Source: Heliomarina baculiformis
GTDB taxonomy: Bacteria > Pseudomonadota > Alphaproteobacteria > Rhodobacterales > Rhodobacteraceae
Length of the DNA stretch: 64,000 nucleotides
Direction: 5' to 3'
Assembly (NCBI RefSeq): GCF_019966545.1
Contig: NZ_JAIMIC010000007.1
Coordinates: 186,001 to 250,000, forward strand
Below the pieces are notes generated by a model that saw only the letters and a program-made list of their open reading frames with translations, searched no databases and was not told the origin of the DNA. The position numbers and the translations under genes were made by a program. Below are positions 19,140-26,982 of the stretch, piece after piece. Position 1 is the first letter of the stretch; each line of letters opens with the position of its first letter.

Positions 19140-19583
19140 TCAGCCTCGCGGCTCCAGACGGGCACGCAATTCGCGCAGAACGGGGAGAACAGTGCGCACC
19201 TTTTCCGCTCCCATATCCCCGACGACTTCGTTGATGAGCGGCGCAATCGACGCGACCGCGTGATCGCGCGCTTGCCTGCCCGCTGGACTGATTGCCACCA
19301 TCTTGCGACGCGCATCGTCCCAATCCGGGCGGATATGCACGTAACCGGCCCATTCCAGTTTCGAAAGGGTATTAGTCATCGCACCGCGCGTGACGTGAAA
19401 GGTCTGGGCCAGTTGCGCGGGAGAACGCTCTCCTCCCACAAAGACAAGCTGGTTCAAAACCGAGAAATGCGAAATCTCCATGCCTTTGGGTAAAACTTTC
19501 GACAGCCTGTTACGCATAAGCTGATCGGCGGCCAAAATCTCGCTGAACAGGGTCACGGCGAGCGCATTTGTTTCCTCGGACAT
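19140..19583 (-). CDS. MarR family transcriptional regulator
   Basis: 147 residues with a winged helix-turn-helix: LNQLVFVGGERSPAQLAQTF (about 43-62), the recognition helix region RGAMTNTLSKLEWAGYV, and the wing DWDDARRKMVAISPAGR, the MarR-typical DxRD/R pattern. MarR proteins are usually dimeric repressors that release DNA on binding small aromatic ligands. It is last in a minus-strand run comF-grxC-nitrilase-marR (29-base gap upstream) and converges on the antiporter gene. No target operator can be named. Confidence 0.88.
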   Translation of the reverse strand: MSEETNALAVTLFSEILAADQLMRNRLSKVLPKGMEISHFSVLNQLVFVGGERSPAQLAQTFHVTRGAMTNTLSKLEWAGYVHIRPDWDDARRKMVAISPAGRQARDHAVASIAPLINEVVGDMGAEKVRTVLPVLRELRARLEPRG

Positions 19584-19612
19584 GGCCGTTCAGTTCCCAG
19601 TGACTAATGTCT

Positions 19613-20443
19613 TCAAGGGCCGTCGAACGCGCGGATATGCTGCAGCGACGGCACTTTCTGTCGTGCAAGTTCCACTGATTTATCATCCATGTCAAAAATG
19701 TGAATGCCCGGTTCCGTTCCGGCATCCAGCAAGACCTCTCCCCACGGCGAAACCGCAAGACTGTGGCCGTGGGTCTTGCGCGTGTTACCCACGCTTGCGG
19801 AATGCGTGCCGGTTTGAGCGGGGGCCAGAACAAAACAGCCGGTTTCAATTGCCCGCGCGCGCAGAAGCGATTCCCAGTGCGCCGCACCGGTAACATAGGA
19901 AAAGGCAGCGGGAACCGTCAGCACCTTTGCCCCCGCCAGCGTCAGTTTTTGGTAGAGCATCGGAAACCGGACATCGTAGCAAACCGTCATGCCAACAGGC
20001 ATGAAATCGGTGTCGACCACCACGGCCTTATCGCCGGGCCTGTAGCCTGCGGATTCGCGGTAGGTCTCTTCGGCAGAGACATTCACATCGAACATGTGAA
20101 TCTTGTCATAACGCGCGCGAATTTCGCCATCGGGACCGATCATGAAGGACCGGTTGGCAAATCGACCGTCCGGATCCGTGGTCTTGAGCCCGAGCGAGCC
20201 GATCAGCAGCCAGATTCCGTGGGACTTCGCCTTCTCCCGCAAAGCCGGAAGCGTTTCGTCCTCTTCTTCCGTCCTCAGAACGGACCGCTGGTGGTCCCGG
20301 CTGGACGAAACGCAATTTGTCACTTCGGGCGTCAGCAGGAACTTCGCGCCGACATCGACCGCCTGATCGATATATTCTCTTACGGTTGCGAGGTTTTCCC
20401 GTGGGTCGTCTGACGAGGTCAGCTGGATCAGCGCGGTTTTCAT
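19613..20443 (-). CDS. Carbon-nitrogen hydrolase (Nit1/Nit2-like)
   Basis: 276 residues, typical of the nitrilase superfamily. The catalytic triad is visible: Glu40 (LLTPEVTN), Lys114 (RYDKIHMFDV) and Cys155 (GMTVCYDVRFP). The sequence resembles the Nit branch, whose members act as amidases; Nit1 orthologues repair deaminated glutathione. The overlap with the glutaredoxin gene (TGATG) fits a glutathione-related role, but that is inference from context. It is the third gene of comF-grxC-nit-marR. Confidence 0.88.
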   Translation of the reverse strand: MKTALIQLTSSDDPRENLATVREYIDQAVDVGAKFLLTPEVTNCVSSSRDHQRSVLRTEEEDETLPALREKAKSHGIWLLIGSLGLKTTDPDGRFANRSFMIGPDGEIRARYDKIHMFDVNVSAEETYRESAGYRPGDKAVVVDTDFMPVGMTVCYDVRFPMLYQKLTLAGAKVLTVPAAFSYVTGAAHWESLLRARAIETGCFVLAPAQTGTHSASVGNTRKTHGHSLAVSPWGEVLLDAGTEPGIHIFDMDDKSVELARQKVPSLQHIRAFDGP

Positions 20444-20700
20444 CAGGCCGCCAACAGGGAGTCGAGTTTACCCGCCCGGTCGAGCGCGTAGAGATCGTCA
20501 CATCCACCGACATGGGTATCACCGATGAAAATCTGCGGCACCGTGCGCCCGCCGTTGGCACGCTGGATCATCTCGGGCTTGCGATCCGGCTGGGCCAGAA
20601 CATCGATTTCGGAGAAATTCACACCCTTCTGAGTTAGCAGGCGTTTCGCGGCATGGCAAAAGCCACAGAGGGGGGAGGTATAGATTTCGACTTGTTTCAT
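20443..20700 (-). CDS. grxC: Glutaredoxin 3
   Basis: 85 residues from the MKQVEIYTS start. The dithiol active site is Cys12-Gly-Phe-Cys15 (SPLCGFCHAAK), a slight variant of the usual CPYC. The cis-proline TVPQIFIGDTHVGG and the C-terminal GCDDLYAL glutathione-binding motif are present. It reduces protein and glutathione-mixed disulfides in the cytoplasm. It overlaps the nitrilase start by one base and follows comF by 39 bases. Confidence 0.93.
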   Translation of the reverse strand: MKQVEIYTSPLCGFCHAAKRLLTQKGVNFSEIDVLAQPDRKPEMIQRANGGRTVPQIFIGDTHVGGCDDLYALDRAGKLDSLLAA

Positions 20701-20739
20701 CGCTTGGGTTCCGCGTTGTGTCACTTGTTAGCGCAGAAC

Positions 20740-21459
20740 CTAATCATCCTTTGGCACCCGCGCCAGTACCAGCACGTAAACGTCACCCGAGCCCGCCTCG
20801 GCGCAGGCTTCGGCGCAGGCGGAAAGCGTGGCACCCGAGGTCATCACGTCATCGACGATAAGCACAGGCCGACCTGTCAGGCGATGCCGCCGCTTTGAAT
20901 GCACCGTAATCGCACCTTGCAGCACCGCCTTCCTTTCCTGCGCGGTTTTTCCATCGAGCGATGGAGTCTGCGACGTGCGAACCAGCAGATCCGGACAGTA
21001 AGGCAGCCCCGTTTCCCGGACCAATGCCTGCACCAGCAACGCGGATTGGTTGTATCGACGCTTTAACAAGCGGCTTCGGTGTAATGGTACTGGGGCGATC
21101 AGCATATTGTCGCGAATGAGCGGCCTTGCCGATCTTGCCATCCAGAGAGCCGTCGGACGCACAACTTCGGGACGGTCGCCATGTTTCAACCCGAGAATGA
21201 TCTTACGTGCCTGATCCTTGTAGAGAAGCGTTGCCCTCCCTTGGACCCAGGGGCGCGGGTTCTTCATGCAATCGTCGCATTCCGTCCGGTGATTGTCTTC
21301 TTGGCCCTGCAGCGGAATGCCACAAGAGTCGCATACCGTTCCGTCAATAAATGGCGTATCGCGCCAGCATGTGCCGCAAAGACCGAAATCGCTGTTCACC
21401 ATTGTTCCGCAGCCAAGGCAGCGCGGGGGATACAAAAGCTGAACTGTCGTTTGAAACAT
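20740..21459 (-). CDS. comF: ComF family phosphoribosyltransferase-like protein
   Basis: 239 residues from MFQTTVQLLYPPRC, chosen for its GGAGG site. Two zinc-finger-like cysteine sets lie near the N-terminus (CLGCG...CGTCW, and CDSCG...CDDC). The C-terminal type I PRTase fold has the PRPP loop VLIVDDVMTSGAT (about 202-214). ComF-type proteins are needed for DNA uptake and recombination in competent bacteria; in others the role is unproven. It is the head of comF-grxC-nit-marR and starts 27 bases from the divergent methyltransferase-like gene. Confidence 0.9.
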   Translation of the reverse strand: MFQTTVQLLYPPRCLGCGTMVNSDFGLCGTCWRDTPFIDGTVCDSCGIPLQGQEDNHRTECDDCMKNPRPWVQGRATLLYKDQARKIILGLKHGDRPEVVRPTALWMARSARPLIRDNMLIAPVPLHRSRLLKRRYNQSALLVQALVRETGLPYCPDLLVRTSQTPSLDGKTAQERKAVLQGAITVHSKRRHRLTGRPVLIVDDVMTSGATLSACAEACAEAGSGDVYVLVLARVPKDD

Positions 21460-21486
21460 CTTTCGCCTCCGATTACATAGCGCTTC

Positions 21487-22305
21487 ATGAACGCCACACC
21501 CCAACTCTTTGACCGCGACGCCCTGCGCCTGCACAGGGCAAGGGCCCGTCTGGAAGCGCTGTTTCTGCACCTCGCAGCTCAAGAGGAGGTTCAGGATCGG
21601 CTGTCCATGGTTAACAAAAGGCTAAACAAACCAGCGATCGTCACGCCGTTTCCGGAAATCTGGCGGCCCGTCTTTCCCGATGCCCGGATTGTGGACGACA
21701 GCGACGTGCTTGCGCTGGAACAGGGTTCGCATGACCTCGTCGTTCATGCCATGGCATTGCACTGGGCGAACGATCCGGTCGGACAGCTAATCCAATCGCG
21801 CCGGGCGTTGCAGCCGGACGGGCTTTTCCTTGGTGTCCTGCTGGGTGGTGGCACGCTGAACGAATTGCGCTCATCGCTTGGTCAGGCCGAGACCGAGGTA
21901 ACCGGCGGCTTGTCCCCGCGCATCGCACCAATGTCTGAAATTCGCGATCTTGGCGCGCTCTTGCAACGGGCCGGGCTGGCACTGCCAGTGGCAGACACCG
22001 TGCCTCTTACCGCAGAGTATCGTGACCTCCACCACCTGCTGCTCGATCTGCGAAATATGGGCGAGACGAACGCCATGGCGAACAGGCTTCGACGGCCCAC
22101 CGGCAAGGCAGTATTCAACCGCGCCGAAGAACTTTATCGTACGCATTTCGCGACGGATTCAGGACGGCTGCGAGCCACGTTCGAATTGGCCTGCCTGACA
22201 GGCTGGGCACCAGATGAGAGCCAGCAAAAACCGCTTCGCCCCGGTTCGGCCCAAGCAAGACTTGCAGATGCGCTGAAGACCTCAGAGGTGCCACTCAAAG
22301 ATTGA
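21487..22305 (+). CDS. Methyltransferase-fold protein, NDUFAF5/BioC-like
   Basis: 272 residues. The start MNATPQLFDRDALRLHRARA and the later HDLVVHAMALHWANDPVGQL, ALQPDGLFLGVLLGGGTLNEL and LFLDLR-like regions match the alphaproteobacterial relatives of NDUFAF5, a mitochondrial complex I assembly hydroxylase, and of BioC. The usual glycine-rich SAM motif I is not seen where expected (about 50-60, NKPAIVTPFPEIW), so it may not be an active methyltransferase. It is divergent from comF and lies 57 bases before hemH. Confidence 0.75.
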   Translation: MNATPQLFDRDALRLHRARARLEALFLHLAAQEEVQDRLSMVNKRLNKPAIVTPFPEIWRPVFPDARIVDDSDVLALEQGSHDLVVHAMALHWANDPVGQLIQSRRALQPDGLFLGVLLGGGTLNELRSSLGQAETEVTGGLSPRIAPMSEIRDLGALLQRAGLALPVADTVPLTAEYRDLHHLLLDLRNMGETNAMANRLRRPTGKAVFNRAEELYRTHFATDSGRLRATFELACLTGWAPDESQQKPLRPGSAQARLADALKTSEVPLKD

Positions 22306-22362
22306 CGAAGCGCGGATAGCGGTTATCTGCACCGTCACAAGTACATCAAGGGACAGATCCAC

Positions 22363-23427
22363 ATGCAAGAGATGACCAAGACAGCCGCCTGTCCTGCCCA
22401 CGCGCCAAAGGACCATCCGAAAGTCCCCGAGGAAAAGATCGGCGTGCTGCTGGCAAATCTCGGCACGCCGGATCATTACGATTACTGGTCAATACGGCGG
22501 TATCTGAACGAATTCCTGTCCGATCAGCGGGTCATCGACTATCCCAAGTGGAAGTGGCAGCCACTGTTGCAGCTTATCATTCTGACCAAGCGGCCTTTTT
22601 CGAGCGGCGCGGCCTATAAATCGATCTGGAATGAAGAGGACGACGAAAGCCCGCTTTTGACCATAACGAAAAAGCAGTCAGCCAAGATCACCGAGACCAT
22701 GAAGGCGCGCTATGGCGACCGGGTCATGGTCGATTTCTGCATGCGCTACGGGAACCCGTCCACACCTGACAAGGTGCGCCAGATGGTCGAGGCGGGCTGC
22801 CAGAAGATCCTCTTCTTTCCGCTCTACCCGCATTACGCGGGCGCAACACTTGCCACGGCAAACGACGCTTTCTTTCGCGCCTTGATGAAAGAGAAATGGC
22901 AACCCGCGAGCCGCACTGTCCCGGCCTATTTCGACAGGTCCGATTACATCGACGCGCTGGCCCAATCGGTAGAGCGCGCCTATGCCAATATGGAAACAAA
23001 GCCGGATTGTCTGGTGGTTTCCTACCACGGGATGCCGCTGCGCTATCTCTCGGATGGCGACCCCTATCATTGCCAGTGCCAGAAGGCGACGCGCCTCTTG
23101 AAGGAACGTCTTGGCTGGGCCGATACGGACATCCGCACGACGTTCCAGTCGGTCTTCGGACCGGAGGAATGGCTCAAGCCCTACACGGTGAAGGAAGTGG
23201 CCAAGATGGCCAGCGAAGAGGGCAAAAAGAACATCGCAGTCATCGCCCCGGCCTTTTCAGCCGACTGTGTCGAAACGCTGGAAGAGATCAACGAGGAGAT
23301 CCGTGAAAGCTTTATCCATGCGGGTGGCGAAACCTTTACCTATATCCCCTGCCTGAACGACGACGAGGCGCACATAAGCTGCCTGTCATCGGTAATCGAA
23401 GAGAACCTAAAAGGCTGGATCGACTAA
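22363..23427 (+). CDS. hemH: Ferrochelatase
   Basis: 354 residues, normal. It inserts Fe2+ into protoporphyrin IX, the last step of heme synthesis, at the inner membrane face. Family motifs are GVLLANLGTPD (about 27-37), the MRYGNPS region (about 128-134), SYHGMPLRYLSDGDPYHCQC with the catalytic His (about 220-240), and FQSVFGPEEWLKP. The cluster SADCVETLEEI near the C-terminus is also typical. Two other heme genes, hemW and hemJ, occur elsewhere in the window. A terminator follows 21 bases after the stop. Confidence 0.96.
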   Translation: MQEMTKTAACPAHAPKDHPKVPEEKIGVLLANLGTPDHYDYWSIRRYLNEFLSDQRVIDYPKWKWQPLLQLIILTKRPFSSGAAYKSIWNEEDDESPLLTITKKQSAKITETMKARYGDRVMVDFCMRYGNPSTPDKVRQMVEAGCQKILFFPLYPHYAGATLATANDAFFRALMKEKWQPASRTVPAYFDRSDYIDALAQSVERAYANMETKPDCLVVSYHGMPLRYLSDGDPYHCQCQKATRLLKERLGWADTDIRTTFQSVFGPEEWLKPYTVKEVAKMASEEGKKNIAVIAPAFSADCVETLEEINEEIRESFIHAGGETFTYIPCLNDDEAHISCLSSVIEENLKGWID

Positions 23428-23442
23428 CTAATCTTCAGACAC

Positions 23443-23474
23443 AAAAAAAAGGCGGTGGAAAACCACCGCCTTTT
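23443..23474. terminator. Bidirectional terminator between hemH and a small membrane-protein gene
   Basis: An 8-bp stem GGCGGTGG (23451-23458) and CCACCGCC (23463-23470), loop AAAA, with eight A on the left (23443-23450) and TTTTC on the right. It can serve hemH from the left and the minus-strand gene ending at 23495 from the right. Confidence 0.88.
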
Positions 23475-23494
23475 CTTTTGGTACCGTATCGCGC

Positions 23495-23677
23495 TTAGTT
23501 AGCTGCGACAGCGGCCGCAACCAGAACCAGCAGAACCAGCGGCAGGATGATGCCGCTCGAGGAGCTACCAGCTTCTTCTACGATGACCGGTGCTTCGATG
23601 ATCGGCTCTTCCAGCGTACCTGCGGAAGCGGTCGAAGCTGCTGCGGTCAGTGCAGCGGCGAGAACGAGTTTCTTCAT
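23495..23677 (-). CDS. Small secreted/membrane protein of unknown function
   Basis: 60 residues. A strong GGAGG site before MKKLVLAA fixes the start. The layout is a signal peptide (about 1-20, AAALTAAASTASA), a short acidic middle (EEPIIEAPVIVEEAGSSSS) and a C-terminal hydrophobic helix (GIILPLVLLVLVAAAVAAN). The mature protein would therefore be a tiny bitopic peptide. Its 5' leader holds a 9-bp imperfect hairpin (23696-23719). I recognise no family with a known function. Confidence 0.75.
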   Translation of the reverse strand: MKKLVLAAALTAAASTASAGTLEEPIIEAPVIVEEAGSSSSGIILPLVLLVLVAAAVAAN

Positions 23678-23695
23678 ATTAACCTCCAGAATAAG

Positions 23696-23719
23696 CACAA
23701 TTCAGAACAATGAATCGTG
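23696..23719 (-). promoter_or_regulatory. Hairpin in the leader of the 60-residue protein gene
   Basis: Plus-strand arms CACAATTCA (23696-23704) and TGAATCGTG (23711-23719) pair with a single G-U wobble when transcribed leftward, with a 6-base loop. It ends about 10 bases upstream of the GGAGG site. It could be a weak terminator of the upstream L,D-transpeptidase transcript, or a translational control element. Confidence 0.4.
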
Positions 23720-23815
23720 CGCCCAAGACTTACCTCGTGCATTTTTCTAACCAGCAAAACAGATAGATTGCAAATGGTTGTTGGTATCGGTTCGTGTTGC
23801 CAAGCGGGAATGTCG

Positions 23816-24427
23816 TCAAATTAGCAACACTTGCGTGCCGTTCTGGGTCATCGAAAAGAGCTCGGCGATATGTTCGTTGTAGAGCCCGATACAACCGTTC
23901 GAAGACCGACGCCCGATCTTGCGTGTATCATGCGTTCCATGGATACGATAATACTGCCAGCCGAGGTACAGCGCATGGGTGCCAAGCGGGTTATCCGGAC
24001 CCGGCGGTATGTGCTTTGGCCACTCGGGATTGCGCTTGAGCATGTTCGGCGTTGGCCGCCAGTCGGGCCCTTCGACTTTGCGGACGACCGAAGTGCGACC
24101 TCGGCGGGTCAGGTCCTCGGTCAGCGGAACGCTGGAGGGGTATAGCTTGTAGGTCAGCCCGTCCTCGCTCCAGAAATGCAGCGCCCGCGAGGTGACATCG
24201 ACAAGGATCGCGCCTTTGCGCAAGTTGCTGAAGTAAGGCTGCCACTCGAGCGACCGGAAGCTCGAGATATTGCGACGCACGGTCTGCGAAAGATCGCGTT
24301 CAATTTCGGTGGTCGCGGCGGTGTCCGTAACCGAACCCGTCTGTGCCAGCGCCGGCGTTGCGAGCATAGTTGCGGCGCCAGCCAGAAAGCCGCGCCGGGT
24401 CGGCTTGCTTTTGCTTGAATAGGTCAT
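23816..24427 (-). CDS. L,D-transpeptidase (YkuD domain), Tat-exported
   Basis: 203 residues. The start at MTYSSKSKPTRRGFLAGAA gives a clear twin-arginine signal (TRRGFLAG, then a hydrophobic stretch to ATPALAQ). The YkuD domain occupies the C-terminal two thirds, with catalytic HGTHDTRKIGRRSSNGCIGL (His and Cys). Such enzymes make 3-3 cross-links in peptidoglycan or attach proteins to it in the periplasm. A second, shorter L,D-transpeptidase is at 25122-25622, with a CAP lipoprotein between them. Confidence 0.9.
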   Translation of the reverse strand: MTYSSKSKPTRRGFLAGAATMLATPALAQTGSVTDTAATTEIERDLSQTVRRNISSFRSLEWQPYFSNLRKGAILVDVTSRALHFWSEDGLTYKLYPSSVPLTEDLTRRGRTSVVRKVEGPDWRPTPNMLKRNPEWPKHIPPGPDNPLGTHALYLGWQYYRIHGTHDTRKIGRRSSNGCIGLYNEHIAELFSMTQNGTQVLLI

Positions 24428-24596
24428 TGGATCATCCCGTTCGCCTAAGGTACTAGTTCTGACCTTGATGATATGGCGCGAATGACGCAGTCGCAAATCA
24501 ATCCGCTGTTCATCGGTCAGATTTGACTTATGTACAGTATCGTTGCATCTGCTCTTGAGCTAGACGCAAGTTTGGATTCCACGAGCGGAGTGCGGA

Positions 24597-25109
24597 ATGA
24601 TACGCATAATTTCTTTGGTAATAGCTGCTGCAATTGCACTGTCCGGTTGCGTTTCACAGCCGGAGACAAGACTTGGTGCGGATGGTCAGCCATTGCCGAA
24701 ACTGTATCGCATCCGTGCTTCGGATTCGTCCAAGATCGAATATCGCATGCTCGATTCGATCAATTCTTTGCGACAGGCCCGCGGCGTTTCACCGGTAGAA
24801 TTGAACGCGCAGCTTAATGCAGCGGCTGCGACTCACTCGCGTGATATGTCGGTTCAGAACCGTCCCTGGCACTTTGGCTCGGACGGATCTTCTCCGATCC
24901 AACGCGTGGCGCGCACCGGGTATGCAGGAAGGATGCTGGGCGAAAACATCTCGGAAACTTACGAAACCGAGCTTGAGACCCTTGCCGCGTGGATGGAGGA
25001 AGAAGGCACCCGCGAAGTTATCCTTTCGCCGGATGCCCGGAACCTTGGTTTCTCCTGGTATCAGGAAAGCAACGGCAAGATCTGGTGGACATTGTTAATG
25101 GGCAGCTAA
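24597..25109 (+). CDS. CAP-domain (SCP/PR-1) lipoprotein
   Basis: 170 residues. A lipoprotein signal ends in the lipobox LSGC with Cys18, so it is probably anchored in a membrane facing the periplasm. The CAP domain (about 50-165) shows INSLRQARGVSPVELNAQL, AATHSRDMSVQNRPWHFG and GENI. Bacterial CAP proteins are poorly characterised; some act on the cell wall. It is divergent from one L,D-transpeptidase (169-base gap) and convergent with another (12-base gap), which supports a cell-wall role by context only. Confidence 0.88.
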   Translation: MIRIISLVIAAAIALSGCVSQPETRLGADGQPLPKLYRIRASDSSKIEYRMLDSINSLRQARGVSPVELNAQLNAAAATHSRDMSVQNRPWHFGSDGSSPIQRVARTGYAGRMLGENISETYETELETLAAWMEEEGTREVILSPDARNLGFSWYQESNGKIWWTLLMGS

Positions 25110-25121
25110 GCTGCCCATTCA

Positions 25122-25622
25122 TCAGGCGCGGATGGTGATCACCGTGCCATCCCGGACCATCGCATAAATCTGTTCGATCTCACGATTTTTTACCGCAATG
25201 CAGCCAGCAGTCCAGTTCTTGCGCTTCGCAAGCTTGCGGTTTTTGTTGGGCTCGCCGTGAATAAAGATATCGCCCCCCGGGCTTTTCCCCTGCGACTGCG
25301 CATAAGCGATATCCTCGGCATTCGGATATGAGATCCCGACGGACAGGTGAAATTTGCTGTTCGGATTGCGCTTGTCGATCAGGTACGTGCCCTCGGGCGT
25401 TTTCCCGTCGCCTTCGAACTGCTTCGGCCCGGCCGGTGCAAAGCCCAGATCGATATCATAGGCTTTGAGAATTTCGGTATGGTGAAGAAGATACATCTGC
25501 CCGGATGACTTGTTCACCACGACGGATGTGACTTCGGGCCCGTTATACCGTTTGAATTTGCTGCTGCAGCCCGGAATCGCCAGCAGAGCAAGCAATCCAA
25601 GACCAAACGACCTGCGTTTCAT
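25122..25622 (-). CDS. L,D-transpeptidase family lipoprotein
   Basis: 166 residues from MKRRSFGLGLL. The lipobox is LAIPGC with Cys19. The YkuD domain covers about 35-166, with GGDIFIHGEPNK and the catalytic KNWTAGCIAVKN. It is close to the ErfK/YafK-like type. The frame is open upstream into the neighbouring methyltransferase, but that extension has no signal peptide and is not family-like. Convergent with the CAP lipoprotein gene; 94 bases separate its start from the stop of the upstream methyltransferase. Confidence 0.88.
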   Translation of the reverse strand: MKRRSFGLGLLALLAIPGCSSKFKRYNGPEVTSVVVNKSSGQMYLLHHTEILKAYDIDLGFAPAGPKQFEGDGKTPEGTYLIDKRNPNSKFHLSVGISYPNAEDIAYAQSQGKSPGGDIFIHGEPNKNRKLAKRKNWTAGCIAVKNREIEQIYAMVRDGTVITIRA

Positions 25623-25716
25623 GATGCGTACTGTCCCAATAGGTTTTTTTATGACCCATATCGTTACCGGTTGATTTTGAGAAATCAAATATTGGAAAGA
25701 CGCGGTTAAATTTTCC

Positions 25717-26943
25717 TTACCGCTTGCCCAGCCGAAAGGACCCGACCAGTTCGGTATGCACCGACCATCGGAACTGATCGACGACCTGCACCCATTCAAG
25801 GTCGTATCCCGCATCCACCATGGCACGCGCATCGCGGGAAAAAGTTACAGGGTTGCAGGATACATGAGCAATGACCGGCACGCCACTTTGGGCCAATTCG
25901 CGAATCTGTGCTTCGGCCCCAGCCCTTGGCGGATCAATAACGACAGCGTCTACCCGTTTGAATTCATCGGGTTGCAGGGGGCGGCGAAAAAGATCACGCG
26001 CTTCGCTTGTCAGTTTTTTCAGCCCGCCCACCGCACGCCAGCCTTTAACCAGCGCATCGGTCATCTCCGGATCGCCTTCGACGGCATGTACCTCGGTGGT
26101 TTTCGATAGTGGCAAGGCAAACGTGCCGCAGCCGGCGAAGAGATCTACAACCTTGTCAGCCGACCCGACAATCTCGAGTACCGCAGTCAAAAGCGCAGCT
26201 TCGCCTTCGGGCGTTGCTTGCAAGAAAGCGCCGGGCGGCGGCACGACCGAAGCCGGTCCGAATTTCTGCACCGGGGGCTCTCGCATGGCGATCATTTCCT
26301 GATCCCAAGCCAGACGAGCAATTCCGCTTGTTTCCGCAAACTGCGCGAGCTCCATGCGCAATGGACCATCCAGCTCTCTGCCGCCCGAAACCGAGACGTC
26401 GAGCCCTGACAGTGAGACGGTCAAAGTCACGGCAAGTTCGCCTTTTCGGCTTCCAAACTGACTTGCCAGAGCCTCTACCATCGGCAGGGCCGCGATGAGC
26501 GCGGGATCGAGAAGATGGCAATCGGGAATCTCTGTAATCGTACCGGATGCTTTGCCGTGAAACCCGGCAAGTGCGCCCTTTTTTGTCCGGCGTGCCGCAA
26601 GCGTGGCCCGGCGTCGCGTGCTAGGTGGCGATGTCAGGACCGGGCGGAATTCGGTTTCCAGACCCTGCGCAGTCAAAGCTGATCGCGCGAATTCAAGCTT
26701 CCAACTGGCCGTGAACTCTTCGGACGCGTGCTGAAGCTGGCAACCACCGCAGCTCTTGTAATGGCGACAGGGAGGCTGAATGCGGTCGACAGAAGGGGTG
26801 ACAATGCGAATGTCGCGCAAATGCGATCCGTCCAGTTCACCGGTTACGGTTTCGCCGGGCAGCGTGCGGGCTGCGAACACGGGACCGGGCGCAATCCCAT
26901 CGCCCTGATGGCCCAGTCGTTCAATGGTGATTTCTGTCTGCAT
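25717..26943 (-). CDS. 23S rRNA / tRNA (uracil-5-)-methyltransferase, RumA/TrmA family
   Basis: 408 residues. A short TRAM-like N-terminal domain is followed by the iron-sulfur ligand set Cys59-x5-Cys65-x2-Cys68 (CRHYKSCGGCQLQH) plus a later Cys (PDCHLLDP). The SAM-dependent methyltransferase domain shows VVDLFAGCGTFALPL, DPPRAGAE, and the catalytic Cys in AHVSCNPVTFSRD. This is the layout of RlmD-type enzymes, which make m5U in 23S rRNA; RlmC or TrmA specificity cannot be excluded. It lies downstream of the ABC pair on the opposite side of a 39-base gap. Confidence 0.9.
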   Translation of the reverse strand: MQTEITIERLGHQGDGIAPGPVFAARTLPGETVTGELDGSHLRDIRIVTPSVDRIQPPCRHYKSCGGCQLQHASEEFTASWKLEFARSALTAQGLETEFRPVLTSPPSTRRRATLAARRTKKGALAGFHGKASGTITEIPDCHLLDPALIAALPMVEALASQFGSRKGELAVTLTVSLSGLDVSVSGGRELDGPLRMELAQFAETSGIARLAWDQEMIAMREPPVQKFGPASVVPPPGAFLQATPEGEAALLTAVLEIVGSADKVVDLFAGCGTFALPLSKTTEVHAVEGDPEMTDALVKGWRAVGGLKKLTSEARDLFRRPLQPDEFKRVDAVVIDPPRAGAEAQIRELAQSGVPVIAHVSCNPVTFSRDARAMVDAGYDLEWVQVVDQFRWSVHTELVGSFRLGKR

Positions 26944-26982
26944 GAGAGTTGTCTTATCGGCTAGTCGACCGGTTAGACAATC

